64,000 nt of DNA from Streptomyces griseicoloratus (GTDB lineage: Bacteria > Actinomycetota > Actinomycetes > Streptomycetales > Streptomycetaceae): assembly GCF_014534645.1 (NCBI RefSeq), contig NZ_JACVQF010000222.1:1-64000 (forward strand). Reading direction: 5' to 3'. Both the position numbers and the translations under genes were made by a program. Of this stretch, positions 54,090 through 62,048 are shown in pieces (the first letter of the stretch is position 1; each line of letters starts with the position of its first letter). The notes beneath the pieces were generated by a model that saw nothing but the letters and a program-made list of their open reading frames with translations, did not search any database and was not told the origin of the DNA.

Positions 54090-56219
54090 ATGACCGGCAC
54101 CGAGACCGTCCTGGGCGCTCCCGCCGAGCGCCGGGAGGGGCGGGAGAAGGTCACCGGCACCGCCCGGTACGCCGCCGAGTTCGACTTCCCGGGCCGCGCC
54201 CACTGCCGGCCCGTTCCGGCGACGGTCGCGCGGGGCCGGGTGACCGGCATCGACCCCGGGCCGGCGCTCGCGCTGCCCGGCGTGCTCGCGGTGCTCACGC
54301 ACGAGAACGCGCCCCGGCTCGCCGAACCGGACGATCCCGTCCTGGCCGTGCTGCAGAGCCCCCGGGTACCGCACCGTGGCTGGTTCGTGGCCCTGGTGGT
54401 CGCCGAGACCCTGGAGGCGGCCCGGGCCGGGGCGGCCGCCGTCCGCGTCACCTACGAGGAGGAGCCCCACGACGTGACGCTGACGGCGTCGCATCCGCAG
54501 GCCTATGTGCCCCGGGAGGCGAACGGAGGCTACCCGGCCGTGAGCGAACACGGCGATCCCGATGCCGCGTTCGCCTCGTCGGCGACCCGGGTGGACGTCG
54601 AGTACCGGGTGCCGCCGCTGCACAACCACCCCATGGAACCCCATGCCAGCACCGCGTTCTGGGACGGCGACCGGCTGGTGGTGCGCACCTCCAGCCAGGG
54701 CACCAACGCGGTGCGGGCCGCGCTGGCCGCGATGTTCGAGCTGCCCGAGGACCGGATCTCGGTGACCGCCGAGCACGTCGGCGGGGGCTTCGGCTCCAAG
54801 GGCACGCCCCGCCCCGACGTGGTGCTCGCCGCGATGGCGGCCAGGCACACGGGCCGTCCGGTCACGCTCGCCCTGCCACGCCGCTTCCTGCCCGCCGTCG
54901 TCGGCCACCGCGCGCCGACCCTGCAACGGCTCCGCCTCGGTGCCGGGGCCGACAGCCGGCTCACGTCCCTGGTGCACGAGGTGACGACGCAGAGCTCGCG
55001 CGTCAAGGAGTTCGTGGAGCAGGCCGCGGTGCCCTCGCGCGTGATGTACGCGGCACCCCACAGCCGCACGCTGCACCGGGTGGCCCGGCTGGACGTGCCC
55101 ACGCCGTCCTGGATGCGCGCACCGGGCGAGTCGCCCGGCATGTACGCGCTGGAGTCCGCCATGGACGAGCTCGCCGCCGAGCTCGGCATGGATCCGGTGG
55201 AGCTGCGGATCCGCAACGAGCCGGAGACCGAGCCGGACAGCGGCAAGCCCTTCAGCAGCAGGCATCTCGTGGAGTGTCTGCGCGAGGGCGCCCGCCGGTT
55301 CGGCTGGTCCGGGCGCGACCCACGGCCCCGGTCGCGCGCCGAGGGGCCCCTGCTGGTGGGTACCGGGGTGGCCGCGGCCACGTATCCGGTGCTGGTCGCG
55401 CCGTCCACCGCGTCGGCGCAGGCCCTGCCCGACGGCGCCTTCCTGGTGCGCGTCAACGCCACCGACATCGGCACGGGGGCCCGCACGGTCCTCGCGCAGA
55501 TCGCGGCCGACGCCCTCGGCGTGCCGCTGGAGCGGGTCCGCATCGAGGTGGGCAGCAGCGACCTGCCGGCCGCGACGCTGGCCGGCGGCTCGTCCGGCAC
55601 CGCCTCCTGGGGCTGGGCCGTGCACGGGGCGTGCGTCCGGCTGCGGGACCGGCTGGCCGGGCACTCGGGGCCGCTGCCCGCGGAGGGCGTCACGGCGACC
55701 GCCGACACCTCGGGCGAGGCCGACGCGGACAGTCCCTGGTCGCGGCATGCCTTCGGGGCGCATTTCGCCGAGGTCGCGGTGGACACGGTCACCGGTGAGG
55801 TACGGGTGCGCCGGTTGCTGGGCGTGTTCGCGGCGGGACGCATCCTCAACGCCCGTACGGCGCGCTCCCAGTTCATCGGGGGAATGACGATGGGCCTGGG
55901 CATGGCGCTGACCGAGGACAGCACGATGGACCCGGCGTTCGGCGACTTCACCCAGTCCGACCTGGCCTCGTACCACGTGCCCGCGCACGCGGACGTGCCG
56001 GCCGTGGAGGCGCACTGGGTCGAGGAGGACGACGCCCATCTCAACCCGATGGGCAGCAAGGGGATCGGCGAGATCGGCATCGTGGGGACGGCGGCGGCCG
56101 TCGGCAACGCCGTGCACCATGCCACCGGTGTCCGCTTCCGTGAACTCCCGCTCACTCCGGACCGGGTGCTGACCGGTCTGCTCGGACACGAGCACCCGGC
56201 GGGCACGTTGGGTGCCTGA
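54090..56219 (+). CDS. molybdenum hydroxylase Mo-cofactor subunit (PaoC-like)
   Basis: A 709-aa catalytic subunit. It starts with the usual REKVTGTARYAAEF; VGGGFGSKG and GGSSGTASW line the molybdopterin pocket, and the catalytic Glu is in KGIGEIGIVG near the C-terminus. Members hydroxylate aldehydes, purines or other N-heterocycles; closeness to PaoABC suggests an aldehyde. The cofactor-maturation (XdhC/PaoD-like) gene is not in the window. A terminator overlaps its stop. Confidence 0.92.
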   Translation: MTGTETVLGAPAERREGREKVTGTARYAAEFDFPGRAHCRPVPATVARGRVTGIDPGPALALPGVLAVLTHENAPRLAEPDDPVLAVLQSPRVPHRGWFVALVVAETLEAARAGAAAVRVTYEEEPHDVTLTASHPQAYVPREANGGYPAVSEHGDPDAAFASSATRVDVEYRVPPLHNHPMEPHASTAFWDGDRLVVRTSSQGTNAVRAALAAMFELPEDRISVTAEHVGGGFGSKGTPRPDVVLAAMAARHTGRPVTLALPRRFLPAVVGHRAPTLQRLRLGAGADSRLTSLVHEVTTQSSRVKEFVEQAAVPSRVMYAAPHSRTLHRVARLDVPTPSWMRAPGESPGMYALESAMDELAAELGMDPVELRIRNEPETEPDSGKPFSSRHLVECLREGARRFGWSGRDPRPRSRAEGPLLVGTGVAAATYPVLVAPSTASAQALPDGAFLVRVNATDIGTGARTVLAQIAADALGVPLERVRIEVGSSDLPAATLAGGSSGTASWGWAVHGACVRLRDRLAGHSGPLPAEGVTATADTSGEADADSPWSRHAFGAHFAEVAVDTVTGEVRVRRLLGVFAAGRILNARTARSQFIGGMTMGLGMALTEDSTMDPAFGDFTQSDLASYHVPAHADVPAVEAHWVEEDDAHLNPMGSKGIGEIGIVGTAAAVGNAVHHATGVRFRELPLTPDRVLTGLLGHEHPAGTLGA

Positions 56220-56240
56220 CCCGAGCGGGTCGGGTCAGGC
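56214..56240. terminator. terminator overlapping the Mo-subunit stop codon
   Basis: GCCTGACCCGA and its perfect complement TCGGGTCAGGC form an 11-bp stem with loop GCGGG; the left arm contains the TGA at 56217-56219. It can also serve the convergent membrane-protein gene. Confidence 0.82.
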
Positions 56241-56330
56241 CAGACGCCCGGGCCGGCCTCCGGCTCAGCGGCGGGGCCGGGGCGACCCGGACGCGGGGGT
56301 CGCCGGCAGCGGCGGTTCGTGGGCGGGCGG

Positions 56331-57464
56331 TCAGTCCGCGGCGCGGCTCGCCCGGGCGATCGGGCGCGCCGGCCAGGGCCTGTCCGGCGCCTGCCGGGCA
56401 CTCCGTACGCACAGGGCGGTCAGCGCGACCAGCGAGGCGCACACCGCGACGGGAACGGCGATCCAGGTCGGCGCGAGCGTCAGTTCCACCGCCGGGGAGA
56501 CGCGCGCGGAGGGCGCGGCACTGCCGTACTGCTTGGCCATGGCCAGGGCCGCCGGTCCGACGACGGCCGCGGCGAGCATCGGTACGGCCGGCCGCACCGT
56601 CAGCAGCAGGGCGAGCACCAGGCAGAGCGCCGACAGACCGAGGGCGAGTCCGTAGGCACGGGGGGACGCGCCGTTCTGGTGCAGCGGGAAGTAGGCGACC
56701 CCGCACCCGGCGAGGGCGGCGACGGTGAGCCTGGTCGGCCAGACCGGTCCCCTCGCGGGGTGCCGCCCGGCGCGGTCGCGCGCCGGGCGCGGGTCCCTTC
56801 GGCGTTCCCGGCGGGCTCGGATCCCCGCACCCGGCACAGCGGTGAACCTCGACCACCGGCGGGCCCGCTGCGGCGCCCGCGCGTCGCCGGTCTCCTCCGG
56901 GAGCGGTGGGAGTGCGGCCGCCGGCCGGTCCGGGTGCGCCCGTCCGTTCTCGGCCAGGCGTCCGATCAGCCGCACCAGGTCCTCGACGGGCCGGCCGGTG
57001 GCCGCGGCCCGCACGGCCTCCTGGCCGCAGTGCGGTTCCAGCGGCGTCCGGTGCAGCAGTTCCATCAGCCGGGACACCTCCTCCACCGAACGGCATGCGG
57101 CGGCGGCGCGGATCGCCTCGTCCGCGCTGTCGGGGCTGCGCGGCGGCCGGGTCAGCAGGCCGGCCAGCCGGGTGACGTCCTCGACGGAGCGGCTCACGCC
57201 GACCGCGCGGAGGGCGTCGACGGTGGCCCGCGCGTGCTCGGGGGACCGCTCCAGCGTCGTGATGAGGTCGGCGACGTCCTCCAGCGGCCGGTCGGCCACG
57301 GCGGCCCGCACCAGGTCGCCGACGGGGTCGCCGTGGGCCGCCGTCGCCGCGTCCGGAGGGGCGGGCTCCGGAGTCGGGCACTGTTCGTCGAGGATGTCCG
57401 GGAGGTCGTCGTCGGGGGCTATGACGTACTCGGACGGACGGGCGGATGACGAGCCGGTGGTCAT
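56331..57464 (-). CDS. membrane protein with N-terminal 36-residue helical repeats
   Basis: A 377-aa protein. Residues 45-175 contain four related units of about 36 residues (DLVRAAVADRPLEDVADLI; VDALRAVGVSRSVEDVTRL; EAIRAAAACRSVEEVSRLM; EAVRAAATGRPVEDLVRLI), each predicted as two helices. A basic linker (about 195-245) leads to four C-terminal membrane segments (about 248-360). The repeat half faces the cytoplasm and may bind protein or nucleic acid. ATG 57464 follows GGAGAG. No named family is recognised. Confidence 0.7.
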   Translation of the reverse strand: MTTGSSSARPSEYVIAPDDDLPDILDEQCPTPEPAPPDAATAAHGDPVGDLVRAAVADRPLEDVADLITTLERSPEHARATVDALRAVGVSRSVEDVTRLAGLLTRPPRSPDSADEAIRAAAACRSVEEVSRLMELLHRTPLEPHCGQEAVRAAATGRPVEDLVRLIGRLAENGRAHPDRPAAALPPLPEETGDARAPQRARRWSRFTAVPGAGIRARRERRRDPRPARDRAGRHPARGPVWPTRLTVAALAGCGVAYFPLHQNGASPRAYGLALGLSALCLVLALLLTVRPAVPMLAAAVVGPAALAMAKQYGSAAPSARVSPAVELTLAPTWIAVPVAVCASLVALTALCVRSARQAPDRPWPARPIARASRAAD

Positions 57465-57951
57465 GATCTCTCCGTGGGATGGGATGCGGCCGCTCCTGCG
57501 TCCCCGACCTGCGACACGCGACTTGGTCACCATTTCTAGGCGCGCCCGCCGCGCTGTGCCACTCGGGGTGGGCCACGGGGAGGAGAGAGCCGTCGCACAG
57601 CCATATCGGCGGCCCGAGAGGGAATCCAGAGAGTGGGGGCGTGCGCCACGGCACGACGAGAAGGGGCGGGGTGGGTAGGACCGTGGCGCTTCCGGCCGGC
57701 CCGGTGCGCAGTCCGTGCACCCGGCGGCGTACCGATCCTCGCTCCGCGCACTGTGCGCGGCCTCTCGGCGAGCTGCGGCGGACCGCGGGCCGCCGCCCGG
57801 GCGCGAGCGGGCCCCACGACTACGCTGCGTAAGGAAACCATTCACTCGTTCGATTCGTATAAGTCTCTGGAAGCCGAAGGAAGTCGGCGGACCAGGCGAC
57901 GGCGCACAGGGACCATCGCTTGATCGGCGCAGCACCGACGAGGGAGAGACG
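57465..57951. other. 487-bp intergenic region upstream of graspetide genes
   Basis: Divergent promoters of the repeat membrane protein and the graspetide genes. No gene is supported. The last 120 bp turn AT-richer and hold a possible ECF-type promoter. Confidence 0.45.
57833..57863 (+). promoter_or_regulatory. candidate ECF-sigma-like promoter of graspetide operon
   Basis: GGAAAC (57833-57838), 17 bp, then CGTATAAG (57856-57863), 88 bp before the precursor start. GGAA-type -35 and CGT-type -10 elements characterise extracytoplasmic sigma promoters. The match is by eye only. Confidence 0.35.
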
Positions 57952-58143
57952 ATGCAACCGTTCGCGCTCAACTACGCACGGCCCGCAGTGGAGTTGGAAG
58001 CCACCACTCCCTACGTGTACGACAGCGGGCTGCAGTTGAACGTACTCCTCGACGGGCGCGTGGCCGCCTGTGACCACGCCCTGCTGAGGGAACTGGGGAC
58101 CACGACGTCCACCGCGGGCTCGAAGACCCACTTCGACGACTGA
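57952..58143 (+). CDS. graspetide (ATP-grasp-modified RiPP) precursor peptide
   Basis: A 63-aa precursor. The leader carries PFALNYARP (residues 3-11), the recognition motif of actinomycete SAV_5884-type precursors, then YVYDSGLQLNVLLDGRVA. The C-terminal core begins near T50: TTTSTAGSKTHFDD. Thr50-52, Ser53, Thr54, Ser57, Lys58 and Thr59 can donate to Asp62 and Asp63, giving at most two side-chain ester or amide rings from these acceptors. ATG 57952 follows GAGGGAGA. The ATP-grasp ligase starts 16 bp after the stop. Product activity is unknown. Confidence 0.87.
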   Translation: MQPFALNYARPAVELEATTPYVYDSGLQLNVLLDGRVAACDHALLRELGTTTSTAGSKTHFDD

Positions 58144-58159
58144 ACACGGACCGTCGAGA

Positions 58160-59143
58160 ATGACCGTGCTGATCCTGACCTCTGACGAGGACGTCACGGC
58201 CGACATGGTCGTCGTGCACCTGAACGCGGCGGGGGTGCCGGTGGTCCGCCTGGACCCGGCCGACCTGACGGCTTCCGTCTCGCTCTCCGGGGAGTTCGTG
58301 CACGGCTCCTTCCGCGGCCATCTGTCGTCCGGGGGCCGCCTGGTGAGCATCGGCGGGCTGCGCTCGGTCTGGGTGCGCAGACCGGGGGATCCGGCCGCTC
58401 GGGCGGCCACGCCCTCGGCATGGCTGACCGAGGAGTCGGCCCAGGCGCTCTACGGCATGCTCCGCGGCTGCGGGGCGCGCTGGATGAACCATCCCGACGC
58501 GGCCCGCCGGGCCCGTCACAAGCCCTGGCAGCTGCGGCTGGCGCAGCAGTGCGGCCTGCCCGTTCCCGCCACGCTGATCACGACGTTCCCGCGGGCGGCC
58601 CGGGAGTTCGCCGAGCGCTACCCGGATCTGGTGGTCAAGCCCGTGTCGGGGGCGCATCCACAGGATCCGCCCCGGGCCGTGCCCACCAGCAGGGTCTCCC
58701 CGGAGGCCGACTTCTCGGCCGTCGCCCTCGGCCCGACGCTGCTGCAGCGGCGGGTCGCCAAGCGGGCCGACATCCGCCTCACCGTGGTGGGCGACCGGTT
58801 GCTGGCCGCGCGCAGGACCGTCGCCGCGGGGCCGGACGCCGACGAGGTGGACGTCCGTTTCGACCCGTCCGGCGAGCCGTGGCGCCCGGCCGAGGTGCCG
58901 CCGCGCGTCGCCGAGACCGTCCGCGCCTACATCCGCGAGGCCGGACTCGCCTACGGCGCCTTCGACTTCGCCGAGGACGGCGACGGGACCTGGTGGTTCC
59001 TGGAGTGCAACCAGTCGGGGCAGTTCGGCTTCGTCGAGGTGGACACGGGCCAGCCGATCGCCCGCACCATCGCCGAGTGGCTGGCCCGGCCCGGGCCCGG
59101 GGATCAGGCGCCCGCCGACGACGCGCGGAGCACGGCCCGTTGA
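58160..59143 (+). CDS. graspetide maturase, ATP-grasp macrocyclase (SAV_5884 family)
   Basis: A 327-aa ATP-grasp ligase that activates Asp/Glu side chains of the precursor as acyl-phosphates and joins them to Thr/Ser/Lys. The N-terminal pre-ATP domain (VLILTSDEDVTADMVVVHL; LRSVWVRRPG) is typical of peptide ATP-grasp enzymes; LVVKPVSGA supplies the ATP-binding Lys, LLQRRVAKRADIRLTVVGD the grasp hinge, and WWFLECNQSGQF the metal-binding Glu/Asn. It immediately follows the precursor. No methyltransferase gene (common in such loci) is next to it. Confidence 0.88.
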   Translation: MTVLILTSDEDVTADMVVVHLNAAGVPVVRLDPADLTASVSLSGEFVHGSFRGHLSSGGRLVSIGGLRSVWVRRPGDPAARAATPSAWLTEESAQALYGMLRGCGARWMNHPDAARRARHKPWQLRLAQQCGLPVPATLITTFPRAAREFAERYPDLVVKPVSGAHPQDPPRAVPTSRVSPEADFSAVALGPTLLQRRVAKRADIRLTVVGDRLLAARRTVAAGPDADEVDVRFDPSGEPWRPAEVPPRVAETVRAYIREAGLAYGAFDFAEDGDGTWWFLECNQSGQFGFVEVDTGQPIARTIAEWLARPGPGDQAPADDARSTAR

Positions 59144-59153
59144 AGGAGCCCCG

Positions 59154-59369
59154 TCAGTGGTGGCGCGGGCCGGGCAGCAGGGCGGTGCGCTGCCAGCCGT
59201 TGCCCGGGGACGGCGGGCGCTCGGCGCCGGGCCCGTGGCCGGGAGCGTGCAACGGGCGCAGGACGACCTCCAGTTCCCGGTTCACGCGCTCGGCCTCCCG
59301 GCGCACCTGCGTGGGGACGTCACCGCATTCGGCGACGAGTCGGTCGTAGATGGGGGAATCCTGGAACAC
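59154..59369 (-). CDS. small hypothetical protein, 71 aa
   Basis: A 71-aa protein with a helical first half (MFQDSPIYDRLVAECGD, then VRREAERVNRELEVVL) and a Pro/Gly/His-rich tail. Proteins with this MFQ-SPIYD start are widespread in Streptomyces and unassigned. GTG 59369 is used. It converges 10 bp from the ligase gene; a role in the graspetide system is not indicated. Confidence 0.6.
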   Translation of the reverse strand: MFQDSPIYDRLVAECGDVPTQVRREAERVNRELEVVLRPLHAPGHGPGAERPPSPGNGWQRTALLPGPRHH

Positions 59370-59554
59370 CCGTCAACGTGCCTTTCGTGTCGTCCGCCCC
59401 CGCACGGAGGCGCGCCCGAGAAGTCTAGGCGTCCGTCCACCGGGTGGGTGCATCTTCCACCGATGAGGTGACATGACCTCGGGCACGGTCTCGCGGGGGG
59501 CGGACGGCCCGGTTCGCCGGCCGCGAGCGCGGGCGGACTCCGCGGAGGGAGGTG

Positions 59555-59815
59555 TCACACGGCCAGCGGCAGGTCCTTCTCCCCTTCGGCCTCCGCCGCC
59601 TCGGCCACGGCGGTCCGTCCCTTGGCGAGCAGCAGGGCGTCCGCCTTGGCCACCGCGTCGTGGATGCTGGTCGTCGCCATCATCACGCACAGGGTGTAGC
59701 TCACGTCCGCCAGCTCGCGCGCCGTCGCCGGCCTCTCCCGCTCCGCCTGAGCGATCCGCAGCGACGCGTAGCGCGTCAGCACCTCTCTGACGACCTTCGG
59801 GTCCGGTTCGAGCAC
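59555..59815 (-). CDS. DUF5133 family protein
   Basis: An 86-aa Streptomyces-type DUF5133 protein: PDPKVVREVLTRYASLR followed by ATARELADVSYTLCVMM and a helical end (ALLLAKGRTAVAEAAEAE). GTG 59815 is chosen because GAGAGGGG lies at the right distance and the protein then begins like its relatives; ATG 59869 would add 18 atypical residues. Function unknown; small DUF5133 genes are multi-copy in streptomycetes. Confidence 0.75.
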   Translation of the reverse strand: MLEPDPKVVREVLTRYASLRIAQAERERPATARELADVSYTLCVMMATTSIHDAVAKADALLLAKGRTAVAEAAEAEGEKDLPLAV

Positions 59816-59999
59816 GTAGCGCCCCTCTCTCGATTTTTCGCTGCGTATGCCCGGACACAGCCGAAACATTCACATCATGCGCGCCCCCGCTTCCGATTGA
59901 CCGAAATCTTTCGATTCCTGACCGATCATCAATCAAAACGGAGGACGAAGCAGTCGAAAGGGGATGCAACAACGGCACCCGGCGCACCGGCCGGCCGGA

Positions 60000-60848
60000 T
60001 CACCCTCCGCGCACCAACTCCCGTTCGACGACCGCGCGGAAGCCGTGCGGCGGCCGGCCGGTGAGGCGCTCGACGACGTCGGTGGTCCGGTCCTCGGCCC
60101 CGTCGGCGATGGCGCGGTCCATGCCGGCCAGCATCGCGGCGAAATCGGGCGGCACCTGCGCCGTGAGGCGGTCACGCATCTGCTCGTAGGTCAGGCGGCG
60201 GTGGACCACCGGCCGGCCGAGCACGTCGCCGAGGATCGCCGCGACGTCGTCGTAGCCGAGCGCCTCGGGCCCGGTGAGGATCAGGTCCGTGCCGGGGGCG
60301 TCGTCGTCGGTCAGCGCACGTACGGCGACGGCCGCGATGTCATCGGCGTCCACGAAGCCGACCCTGCCGCTCCCGGCGGCCGTCATGATGACACCCTCCT
60401 CGCGGATGCTGACGGCGTGGGCGTGCGTGCCGGTGAAGTTCTGCATGAACCAGGACGGCCGCAGCACCGCCCACTCGTCGAACAGGCCGGGCAGGGCCGC
60501 GTGCACCGCCCCGACCGCCGGGCCGCCCTCCGGGATGGCCGAGGAACTGAGGAGCACCACGCGGCGCACACCGGCGGCACGGGCCCGCCGGAGAAAGGGC
60601 AGCATGACCGCGGCCGGGTCGCCGTCGCCCACGGGCGGGACGAGGTGGACGCGGTCGGCCCCCTCCAGGGCGGGGCCGTGCGTGCCGGGGTCGTACCAGT
60701 CGAAGCGGACCGGCTCGGCGCCGGGGAGCGGGGTCGCACGCCGGCTCGCGGCCCGCACGCGGTGACCGGCGGCGATCAGCCGGGCGGCGGTACGGCTGCC
60801 GGTCGTGCCGGTGGCCCCGGTGACCAGGACGGTTCCGGTGGTGCTCAT
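60000..60848 (-). CDS. NmrA-like NAD(P)-binding oxidoreductase
   Basis: A 282-aa atypical SDR. VLVTGATGTTGSRTAARL is the N-terminal dinucleotide motif; RASRRATPL sits after strand 2; VLLSSSAIPEGGP and WFMQNFTGTHAHAV follow the NmrA/quinone-oxidoreductase-2 pattern, where the catalytic Tyr-Lys is often missing. ATG 60848 overlaps the stop of the SnoaL-like gene (ATGA), so they are co-translated and presumably act on the same compound. Confidence 0.83.
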   Translation of the reverse strand: MSTTGTVLVTGATGTTGSRTAARLIAAGHRVRAASRRATPLPGAEPVRFDWYDPGTHGPALEGADRVHLVPPVGDGDPAAVMLPFLRRARAAGVRRVVLLSSSAIPEGGPAVGAVHAALPGLFDEWAVLRPSWFMQNFTGTHAHAVSIREEGVIMTAAGSGRVGFVDADDIAAVAVRALTDDDAPGTDLILTGPEALGYDDVAAILGDVLGRPVVHRRLTYEQMRDRLTAQVPPDFAAMLAGMDRAIADGAEDRTTDVVERLTGRPPHGFRAVVERELVRGG

Positions 60849-61270
60849 CGGGCGCTCCCGGCGAAGTCGGCGCCGGCCTGAGCGGCGACGAGGGGGTTCC
60901 AGTAGTCGCGGTAGTGGGCGATGCGCCCCTCGCGGACGGTGACCACGGCGATGTAGGTCGCCTCGAAGGGCGCGCCGGTCTCCACCAGGCGGCCGGCACC
61001 GCGCATCTCGACCACGATCACCTCCGGGTCGGCGGTCCGGTGGATCCGCACGTCGGGGAAGTCGTGCAGGTCGATGTGGTCCGGGTAGTGGCGCATGTAG
61101 GCGGCGACGGCCTCCCTGCCCTCCAGCCGGACCGGCCAGCCCTCGGGGGCGAAGGGGAATTCCATGACGCCGTCCTCGGCCCACAGGGCGACCCAGTCGG
61201 GGATGTTCTTGTCCAGCAGCAGACGCAGGCTGTGGCGGTACAGCTCCGCCGGGGGCATGTGTGCGGGCAT
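60845..61270 (-). CDS. SnoaL/NTF2-like family protein
   Basis: A 141-aa single-domain cone-fold protein of the SnoaL-like type (PhzA/B-like): WVALWAEDGVMEFPFAPEGWP, AYMRHYPDHIDL and the C-terminal EGRIAHYRDYWNPLVAA. Such proteins are hydrolases, isomerases or hydroxylase partners. ATG 61270 follows GAGAGGGA. First gene of a two-gene operon with the NmrA-like oxidoreductase, divergent from a TetR gene with shared operators. Confidence 0.8.
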   Translation of the reverse strand: MPAHMPPAELYRHSLRLLLDKNIPDWVALWAEDGVMEFPFAPEGWPVRLEGREAVAAYMRHYPDHIDLHDFPDVRIHRTADPEVIVVEMRGAGRLVETGAPFEATYIAVVTVREGRIAHYRDYWNPLVAAQAGADFAGSAR

Positions 61271-61293
61271 GGGTGTCCCTCTCCAGTAGAATC

Positions 61294-61308
61294 CGGACTT
61301 CAGGTCCG
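61294..61308. promoter_or_regulatory. TetR operator 1: CGGAC-N5-GTCCG
   Basis: A perfect dyad CGGAC-TTCAG-GTCCG, 24 bp before the SnoaL-like gene start. Confidence 0.68.
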
Positions 61309-61320
61309 CTTTAAACAATA

Positions 61321-61335
61321 CGGACCACCGGTCCG
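61321..61335. promoter_or_regulatory. TetR operator 2: CGGAC-N5-GTCCG
   Basis: A second dyad of identical architecture (CGGAC-CACCG-GTCCG), 27 bp from the first and 21 bp before the TetR start; both right arms continue as GTCCGCTTT. Two equal sites in one divergent promoter imply cooperative control of both transcripts. Confidence 0.68.
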
Positions 61336-61355
61336 CTTTGCAAAGGAGCAGGCAC

Positions 61356-61949
61356 GTGCCCGAGCGCAAGCCCCGCAAGGACGCCGTCCGCAACCGGGCG
61401 GCCGTCCTGGAGGCCGCCGACGCCCTCTTCGCCCGCTGCGACCGCCCCGACGACGTCACCATGGCCGACATCGCGGCGGAGGCAGGCGTCGGCAAGGGGA
61501 CGCTCTTCCGGGCCTTCGGCGACCGCGTCGGCCTGATCCGGGCGCTGTACGAGGCGCGCCTGGAGCCGGTCGAGGAAGCCGTCACGTCGGGCCCGGCGCC
61601 GCTGGGCCCCTCCGCCCCGCCGCACCTGCGCGTGCCCGCGCTCCTCGACGCCCTGCTCTGCTTCAAGCTCGACAACCGCCATCTCGCGCTGGCCCTGGAA
61701 GGGACCGGCAGCGACAGCCCGTACGGGGCGGCGCACTACGAGCGCTGGCACGCCCTGCTGCGCGGCCTGCTGGAGCAGGTTCCCGGCCACGGCGACGGCG
61801 GCTTCGCCGCCCATGCGCTGCTCGCCGCCACCCGGGCCGATCTCGTGGAGCACCTGGCGGGCCGTGAGTCCGTGCCGCGCGACCGCCTGCGGGCGCAGCT
61901 GGCGGACTTCACCGCCGGCGTCCTCGGCACCCGGCGGGAACCGGCCTGA
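61356..61949 (+). CDS. TetR family transcriptional regulator
   Basis: A 197-aa TetR repressor; the helix-turn-helix TMADIAAEAGVGKGTLFRAFGD covers about residues 35-56. GTG 61356 follows AAAGGAG. It is divergent from the SnoaL-like/NmrA-like operon and two matching dyads lie between them, so it most likely represses both itself and that operon. The inducer is unknown. Confidence 0.87.
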   Translation: MPERKPRKDAVRNRAAVLEAADALFARCDRPDDVTMADIAAEAGVGKGTLFRAFGDRVGLIRALYEARLEPVEEAVTSGPAPLGPSAPPHLRVPALLDALLCFKLDNRHLALALEGTGSDSPYGAAHYERWHALLRGLLEQVPGHGDGGFAAHALLAATRADLVEHLAGRESVPRDRLRAQLADFTAGVLGTRREPA

Positions 61950-61996
61950 CCGCTCCCCGGTGCGCCCCGATGAGGGCTTCCGGCTCGGTTCGCGGC

Positions 61997-62031
61997 GGGC
62001 CCCGTCCGGCTGCGGCCGCCGGACGGGGCCC
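61997..62031. terminator. bidirectional terminator TetR / ABC exporter
   Basis: A 14-bp perfect stem (GGGCCCCGTCCGGC and complement) with a 7-nt loop between convergent stops at 61949 and 62049. Confidence 0.85.
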
Positions 62032-62048
62032 TGCGGCAGAAATCCCCG

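Noticed and set aside
59154-59369. Small convergent gene as a third component of the graspetide locus
   Set aside because: It is on the opposite strand, belongs to a common streptomycete small-protein type and has no link to peptide maturation.
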